DNA from: Alphaproteobacteria bacterium
GTDB lineage: Bacteria; Pseudomonadota; Alphaproteobacteria; Rhodobacterales; Rhodobacteraceae
Assembly: GCA_030425945.1 (NCBI GenBank)
Contig: JAUHZL010000075.1
Span: forward strand, 1-9,736
DNA length: 9,736 bases
Direction of reading: 5' to 3'
Shown here: positions 5,511-9,736 of the stretch, one piece after another
How the letters are laid out: each line of letters starts with the position of its first letter
Position numbering within the stretch: the stretch's first letter is position 1
Program-made: the position numbers and the translations under genes
Notes under the pieces: generated by a model
What the model saw: the letters and a program-made list of their open reading frames with translations, nothing else
What the model was told of the DNA's origin: nothing
The model's database searches: none

Positions 5511-6476
5511 ATGGTCGATCCCGCCAGTCTTCTGTCCACCGCACGCCGGGTCATCGGCACCGAGGCCGAAGCCCTCGGTCAGCTGGCGGCGGCGCTGGAC
5601 GACAGCTTCGTTCGGACGGTCGAGGCGATTCTCGCGTCGAAGGGCCGGGTGATCGTGTCGGGCATGGGCAAGTCGGGACACATCGCGCGCAAGATGGCGG
5701 CAACCCTGTCTTCGACCGGAACGCCTGCGCATTTCGTGCACCCGGCCGAGGCCAGCCACGGCGACCTCGGCATGATGCGTCCCGGCGATGTCGTGGTCGT
5801 TCTGTCGAACTCCGGCGAGACGCCGGAACTGGCCGATGTCATCGCCTACACGCGGCGGTTCAAGATCACCCTCATCGGCGTCGCCAGCCGGCCCGACAGC
5901 ACGCTGCTGCGCCAGGCGGATGTGGCCCTGCTGCTGCCCGACGCCGAGGAGGCCTGTGGCGAGGGTATCGTGCCGACCACGTCGACCACGATGACGCTGG
6001 CCCTCGGGGATGCTCTGGCCATCGCCCTGATGGAGCACCGCCGGTTCAGCCCGGACGATTTCCGCGACTTCCACCCGGGCGGCAAGCTCGGCGCGCGACT
6101 CAGCAAGGTCGGGGACCTGATGCACGGCGGCGACGAGGTGCCGCTGATCCCGGTGAACACCCAGATGACCGAAGCACTCCTGGTGATCTCGAAGAAGGGC
6201 TTCGGCGTCGTCGGCGTGACCGAGGACGGCAAGCTGGTGGGCATCATCACCGACGGCGACTTGCGGCGGCACATGGACGGCCTGCTTGGCCGAACGGCAG
6301 GCGCGGTGATGACACGCGGCCCCAAGACCATCCGCCCCGAGGCGCTGGCCGCCGAGGCACTCGCCATCATGAATGAGCGGAAGATCACCTCGCTCTTCGT
6401 GCAGGATCCCGGCCCCGAGGCGCGGCCGCTCGGTATCCTGCACATTCACGACTGCCTCCGCGCCGGGGTCGCCTGA
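5511..6476 (+). CDS. kdsD: Arabinose-5-phosphate isomerase, KpsF/GutQ/KdsD family
   Basis: Converts ribulose 5-phosphate to arabinose 5-phosphate, the first committed step towards Kdo of the lipopolysaccharide inner core; cytoplasmic. 321 aa, normal length. Seen: an N-terminal SIS sugar-isomerase domain with VSGMGKSG (49-56), HGDLGM (83-88), SNSGETPE (99-106) and FHPGG (187-191), then two CBS domains (about 204-255 and 266-318). K54, E106, E147 and H188 keep the same spacing as the catalytic residues I recall for E. coli KdsD (K59, E111, E152, H193). The ATG is 14 bp after rnd with no good ribosome binding site, suggesting translational coupling. lptC follows after 3 bp. In E. coli kdsC sits between these genes; here it is absent. 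Often annotated kpsF. Confidence 0.95.
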   Translation: MVDPASLLSTARRVIGTEAEALGQLAAALDDSFVRTVEAILASKGRVIVSGMGKSGHIARKMAATLSSTGTPAHFVHPAEASHGDLGMMRPGDVVVVLSNSGETPELADVIAYTRRFKITLIGVASRPDSTLLRQADVALLLPDAEEACGEGIVPTTSTTMTLALGDALAIALMEHRRFSPDDFRDFHPGGKLGARLSKVGDLMHGGDEVPLIPVNTQMTEALLVISKKGFGVVGVTEDGKLVGIITDGDLRRHMDGLLGRTAGAVMTRGPKTIRPEALAAEALAIMNERKITSLFVQDPGPEARPLGILHIHDCLRAGVA

Positions 6477-6479
6477 GCC

Positions 6480-7094
6480 GTGGCGGACAGGTCCGGCCGC
6501 TACACGACCTTCGTGACCACGGCAAAGATCGTGCTGCCTCTGGTCGCGCTCGGCCTGCTGGCGAGCCTGTTCCTGTTTTCGGGGGTGCAGCGCGACATTC
6601 GGGAACTGCCCTACTCCGAGAGCGAAATCGCCGAGATCATCACCGGACAGCGGCTGAGCGCGCCACAATACCGCGGAACGCTGGAGAGCGGCGACGTGAT
6701 CGCGGTGACGGCCGACAGCGCCGCGCCGTCCCCGGAGGACCGGCAGACGATTCTTGCCGAAACCGTCTCCGCTCGGGTCGACCGCAGCGACGGCGAGACC
6801 ATCGAGATGACCGCGCCGCGGGGCGGACTGGACCAGACCGCCCGGACCGCCTTCGCGGAGGGCGGCATCGTGCTGACGACATCCGAAGGCTACGAGTTGC
6901 GCGCCCCGCGCGGGACCGCCGCCATCGATGGCCTCGATGTCAGCGCGGAGGGCCTCGTCGTCGTGCTCGGACCGGGGCTGAGGCTGGAAGCCGGCGCGAT
7001 GCATCTGAGCGGATCCGGACCGGGAACCGAGCAAGTGGTTTTCACGGCCGGGATAAAACTGCTATATCGCCCGCGGGATGCCGACCGGCCCTGA
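6480..7094 (+). CDS. lptC: LPS export ABC transporter periplasmic protein LptC
   Basis: Bitopic inner-membrane protein that receives lipopolysaccharide from LptB2FG and hands it to LptA. 204 aa. Seen: one N-terminal membrane segment at about 14-34 (AKIVLPLVALGLLASLFLFSG) after a short basic cytoplasmic start, then a periplasmic beta-rich domain (about 55-197) with the LptC-type opening APQYRGTLESGDVIAVTA (61-78) and a closing GIKLLYRP. The start is GTG three bases after the kdsD stop, with GGGG about ten bases upstream inside kdsD; no better start exists. Sequence similarity in this family is low, so the call rests on the membrane anchor, the domain pattern and its place before lptA-lptB. The last codons overlap a possible internal promoter. 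Confidence 0.92.
   Translation: MADRSGRYTTFVTTAKIVLPLVALGLLASLFLFSGVQRDIRELPYSESEIAEIITGQRLSAPQYRGTLESGDVIAVTADSAAPSPEDRQTILAETVSARVDRSDGETIEMTAPRGGLDQTARTAFAEGGIVLTTSEGYELRAPRGTAAIDGLDVSAEGLVVVLGPGLRLEAGAMHLSGSGPGTEQVVFTAGIKLLYRPRDADRP
7044..7068 (+). promoter_or_regulatory. Possible internal promoter for lptA-lptB-rpoN
   Basis: In an A/T-rich patch at the end of lptC, TGCTATATC (7060-7068) matches an extended -10 (TGnTATAAT). A TTTTCA (7039-7044) lies 18 bp upstream. The E. coli lptAB operon has internal promoters at the comparable place. However, these bases also encode the conserved KLLYRP end of LptC, which may explain the composition. Confidence 0.25.
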
Positions 7095-7128
7095 GGGACG
7101 CGGCCAGCCGAGAGAGAGACCTGCGCCC

Positions 7129-7638
7129 ATGCCTTTGCGTTCCCTGACTGCCCTGTGTCTGGTTCTCTGGTCGGGAGCGGCACTCGCTCAGGGGACCGCG
7201 ATCGAACTCGGGACAACCCCGGTCAACCCCGACGCCCCCGTCGAGATCACGGCGGACAGCCTGTCTGTGGACCGTGAAACCGGGTTCGCGATCTTCACCG
7301 GGAACGTGCGCGTCGTGCAGGAGCAGATGACCCTGTCCGCCGACGTGATCGAGGTCCGCTATACCGAGGCCGACAAGGCGCAGCCCGGCGAGGAAGGCGG
7401 CATCGACCAGGTCGACGCGAAGGGCAACGTCATCTTCATCAACGGCGAGGACGTGGCCGAGTCGGACAACGCGGTGCTGACCCCCCGCGACGACCGCGTG
7501 GTGATGACCGGGAACGTCCTGCTGACCCAGGGCCCGACCGTGATCGCGGGCGAGCGCATGGTCTTCAACCTCGCCACCGGGGCGGGGCGCATGGAAGGAC
7601 GGGTCCGCACGGTCATCCGGCCGGGCGGCTCGGAATGA
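7129..7638 (+). CDS. lptA: LPS transport periplasmic protein LptA (OstA-like)
   Basis: Periplasmic beta-jellyroll protein that forms the bridge carrying lipopolysaccharide between LptC and the outer-membrane LptD. 169 aa. Seen: a signal peptide at 1-20 (basic start, hydrophobic LTALCLVLWSGAALA core, ALA-Q cleavage site) and an OstA/LptA domain from about 36 to 150 with the typical PVEITADSLSVD opening, TGNV repeats (57-60 and 127-130), and DAKGNV and GERMVFNL strands. The start is the ATG that gives a correct signal peptide; an in-frame ATG 17 codons earlier lies inside lptC and would spoil it. A (GA)5 run nine bases upstream is the only purine-rich ribosome binding candidate. Its stop overlaps the lptB start by ATGA. 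Confidence 0.94.
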   Translation: MPLRSLTALCLVLWSGAALAQGTAIELGTTPVNPDAPVEITADSLSVDRETGFAIFTGNVRVVQEQMTLSADVIEVRYTEADKAQPGEEGGIDQVDAKGNVIFINGEDVAESDNAVLTPRDDRVVMTGNVLLTQGPTVIAGERMVFNLATGAGRMEGRVRTVIRPGGSE

Positions 7639-8393
7639 GCGGTCCGCAGCTCAGCCTCGCCGATACCAAGACAGGGCTCGTCGTCCGGAACCTGCGCAAG
7701 AGCTACAAGCGGCGCCCGGTCATCCGCGACGTCTCGATGTACCTCGCGCGCGGCGAGGTGGTGGCACTGCTGGGGCCGAACGGCTCGGGCAAGACCACCT
7801 GCTTCTACTCGATCGCCGGCCTCGTGACCCCCGAAGGCGGCGTGGTCGAGATCGACGGGCGCGACGCGACGCAGCTGCCGATGTACCGCCGGGCCCGGCT
7901 CGGGATCGGGTACCTTCCGCAGGAAATGTCGATCTTCCGCGGCCTGTCGGTCGAGGACAACATCGCCGCGATCCTCGAGATCGCCGTGTCGGATCGCAGC
8001 GTGCGGCGCGACCGGCTGGAGACCCTGCTGTCGGAATTCTCGATCGAACACCTGCGCCGCGCGCCGGCGCTGGCCCTGTCCGGGGGCGAGCGTCGCCGGG
8101 TCGAGATTGCGCGCTGCCTCGCGGCCGATCCGAAATACCTGCTGCTCGACGAACCCTTCGCGGGCGTCGACCCGATCGCGGTCGGCGAGATTCGCGGACT
8201 GGTCTCGGACCTGAAGACGCGCGGCATCGGCGTGCTGATCACCGACCACAACGTTCGCGAGACGCTCGACATCGTGGACCGCGCCTATATCCTGCACGAC
8301 GGCAAGGTTCTGATGAGCGGCACCACCGACGAGGTGGTGCGCGACGAGAACGTGCGGCGGGTCTACCTGGGACAGAACTTCCGGGTCTCCTGA
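7635..8393 (+). CDS. lptB: LPS export ABC transporter ATP-binding protein LptB
   Basis: Cytoplasmic ATPase that powers extraction of lipopolysaccharide from the inner membrane with LptF and LptG (not in this window). 252 aa. Seen: Walker A GPNGSGKTT (47-55), Q-loop YLPQE with Q96, signature LSGGERRRVEIAR (148-160), Walker B YLLLDEPF (168-175) with E173 catalytic, D-loop GVDP, and switch H205 in TDHN. The GLVVRNLRKSY start and the YLGQNF C-terminus are typical of LptB. It overlaps lptA by 4 bp, so translation is coupled; rpoN starts 18 bp downstream. Confidence 0.97.
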   Translation: MSGPQLSLADTKTGLVVRNLRKSYKRRPVIRDVSMYLARGEVVALLGPNGSGKTTCFYSIAGLVTPEGGVVEIDGRDATQLPMYRRARLGIGYLPQEMSIFRGLSVEDNIAAILEIAVSDRSVRRDRLETLLSEFSIEHLRRAPALALSGGERRRVEIARCLAADPKYLLLDEPFAGVDPIAVGEIRGLVSDLKTRGIGVLITDHNVRETLDIVDRAYILHDGKVLMSGTTDEVVRDENVRRVYLGQNFRVS

Positions 8394-8411
8394 CGCGCGG
8401 GGAGGCCCAGC

Positions 8412-9686
8412 ATGGCGGCAGCCACCGGTCTGCACCTCAAGGCGCGCGGCAACCAGCGCCTGTCCCGGGACATGATGCAGGGCATGGCGATCCTCGCCCG
8501 TCCCGCCGCGACCCTCCGCGCCGAACTCGAAGCCGCGATGCTGGAGAACCCCGCCCTCGACCTGGCCGAGCCGATGGCGCAAGGCTTCGGCGATGGCGCG
8601 ACCGACAGGATCAAGGCCGACCCCGACCTCGGCAGCCTGCTGCGCGATCAGCTTCGGCTGGAGCGCCTGCCGCAAGCCGTCCTGCGTGCCGCGCGGACGA
8701 TCACCTGGGCGCTCGACGACCGGGGCTGGCTGGACATGGACCTGGCCGAGATCGCGACGCTGGCCGACACCACCCTGGAGGAGGCCGCCGCCGGTCTGGC
8801 CGCCGTGCAGGCCTGTCAGCCCGCCGGTGTGGCCGCCCGGGACCTGCCCGAATGCCTGGCGCTGCAACTCGTTGCCGGGGGCGAGGACCCGGCCGTGGCC
8901 CGGGCCGCTGCGGCCTGCCTGCCGGACCTTGTCGCCGGGCACTGGAAGCGGGCGTCCGATACCAGCGGGCTGGATATCGGAACGCTGAAGCGCCTTGCGG
9001 CGCTTCTGCCCGCGCTGACCGCGGCGCCGGGCGCGGGCTTCGGAGCGGCCGCGCGGGCCCTGCTGCCCGATCTCGTCGTGCGGGTCGAAGCCGACGGGAC
9101 GCTGACCGTCGGCCTGAAGCGGGGCGTCCTGCCCAACCTGCGCCTGCACCCCGGCCTGCCCGACGATGGCAGGCTGGCCGAGGCGCGGCGCGAGGCGGAG
9201 GGTCTGATTCGGGCGCTCAACTTCCGCCGCAGCACGCTTCTGCGGGTGGGCGCCGCGGTGGCCGAGCACCAGCGCGCCTGGCTGACCGGCGCCGCCGACG
9301 CATTGGGTCCGCTGGAACGACAGACTGTCGCAGCCGAGCTTGGCCTGCACCCGTCGACGGTCGGACGGGCGGTCCAGGACAAGGCGATCGACACGCCGCA
9401 CGGGGTCCTGCCCCTGTCGGCGCTGTTCCCGGGAACCCTCGACCGCAGCGGCGACGGCCCCAGCGTGCACGCCGTCCAGCAGCGCATCGCCCGGCTGATC
9501 GCCGCCGAGACCGGCGGCCGGGTGCTGTCGGATTCCGAGATCGTGGCCCGTCTGTCCGAGGAGGGCGTTGACATCGCGCGGCGAACTGTCGCCAAATATC
9601 GGGGATGTCTGAGCATCCCGCCCTCGCATGTCCGCAAACGCCGGAAGGCCTTGCGGAGCCTTGGCGGCGAACCCGTGGGTGTCTGA
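8412..9686 (+). CDS. rpoN: RNA polymerase sigma-54 factor
   Basis: Alternative sigma factor recognising -24/-12 promoters and needing ATP-dependent activators, typically for nitrogen, carbon and motility genes. 424 aa, shorter than E. coli (477). Seen: region I (about 5-50, LHLKARGNQRL to ENPALDL), a very short region II (about 51-68), the core-binding region (about 70-190), a DNA-binding region with a helix-turn-helix TVAAELGLHPSTVGRAV at 305-321, and the RpoN box ARRTVAKYR at 389-397. Unusual: region I has few glutamines, and the tenth RpoN-box position is Gly398 instead of the common Glu. GGGGAGG six bases before the ATG is the best ribosome binding site of this gene series. Position after lptB matches the widespread lptB-rpoN-hpf order. 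Identification is secure. Confidence 0.95.
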   Translation: MAAATGLHLKARGNQRLSRDMMQGMAILARPAATLRAELEAAMLENPALDLAEPMAQGFGDGATDRIKADPDLGSLLRDQLRLERLPQAVLRAARTITWALDDRGWLDMDLAEIATLADTTLEEAAAGLAAVQACQPAGVAARDLPECLALQLVAGGEDPAVARAAAACLPDLVAGHWKRASDTSGLDIGTLKRLAALLPALTAAPGAGFGAAARALLPDLVVRVEADGTLTVGLKRGVLPNLRLHPGLPDDGRLAEARREAEGLIRALNFRRSTLLRVGAAVAEHQRAWLTGAADALGPLERQTVAAELGLHPSTVGRAVQDKAIDTPHGVLPLSALFPGTLDRSGDGPSVHAVQQRIARLIAAETGGRVLSDSEIVARLSEEGVDIARRTVAKYRGCLSIPPSHVRKRRKALRSLGGEPVGV

Positions 9687-9726
9687 CCGTTTCCCCCCTG
9701 TTTACAGAGTGTTAGCGCAGGCACCC

Positions 9727-9731
9727 GGAGG
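9727..9731 (+). promoter_or_regulatory. Ribosome binding site of a gene starting beyond the right edge
   Basis: GGAGG is followed by TTCAG and the window end, so a start codon is expected within a few bases outside. By the common lptB-rpoN-hpf order the gene would be a ribosome hibernation factor; none of its coding sequence is visible. The 50 bp after rpoN contain no terminator hairpin. Confidence 0.5.
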
Positions 9732-9736
9732 TTCAG

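Noticed and set aside
5493..7034. 513-codon minus-strand open frame opposite kdsD and lptC
   Set aside because: Antisense shadow of kdsD, whose SIS and CBS motifs are intact on the plus strand.
7359..9629. 756-codon minus-strand open frame opposite lptA, lptB and rpoN
   Set aside because: Very long, but its translation is Arg/Gly/Gln/Asp-rich without motifs; it mirrors GC-rich codons of three well-supported genes.
9698..9707. Short inverted repeat CTGT-TT-ACAG after rpoN
   Set aside because: A four-base stem with a 2-nt centre is expected by chance and has no terminator features.

Overview
The window comes from a GC-rich alphaproteobacterium, most likely of the order Rhodobacterales (Rhodobacteraceae/Roseobacter group). 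The reasons are strong G/C third-position use, the gene order gltB-gltD / uppP / NDUFA9-like protein, and the order rnd-kpsF-lptC-lptA-lptB-rpoN. It is chromosomal housekeeping DNA. I see no insertion sequence, prophage, CRISPR array, toxin-antitoxin pair or defence gene, and no frameshifted gene.

Left part (1-2747): glutamate synthase on the minus strand. gltD (small subunit, 477 aa) is transcribed first. After an unusually structured 179-bp spacer comes gltB (large subunit), of which only the first 307 codons lie in the window. The spacer holds an 11-bp-period tandem repeat and two GC-rich hairpins. One of these contains a perfect GTCAG-N5-CTGAC palindrome, which recurs exactly upstream of gltD and again, with one mismatch, in the gltD/uppP divergent region.

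Middle part (2748-4755): uppP (undecaprenyl-diphosphate phosphatase) on the plus strand converges on an NDUFA9-family atypical SDR protein on the minus strand. A strong hairpin with a T-run on the minus strand separates them.

Right part (4756-9736): a tRNA-Leu(CAG) with encoded CCA and a recognisable promoter is followed, with no visible terminator, by a tight plus-strand gene series. The series is a single-domain RNase D, KpsF/KdsD arabinose-5-phosphate isomerase (first step of Kdo synthesis), LptC, LptA and LptB (lipopolysaccharide transport) and RpoN (sigma-54). Gaps run from -4 to 42 bp. The last 50 bases end in a ribosome binding site for a gene whose start lies just outside; by family synteny hpf is the likely one, but nothing of it is visible.

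In function, the right half links envelope building (Kdo sugar supply and the inner-membrane/periplasmic parts of the Lpt bridge) to sigma-54, the usual nitrogen/carbon alternative sigma factor. The left half is the central nitrogen-assimilation enzyme GOGAT, and uppP recycles the lipid carrier for peptidoglycan. No whole undescribed system is visible. The observations most worth following are the repeated palindrome around gltD/gltB/uppP, the tRNA-RNase D transcript, and the divergent sigma-54 sequence.
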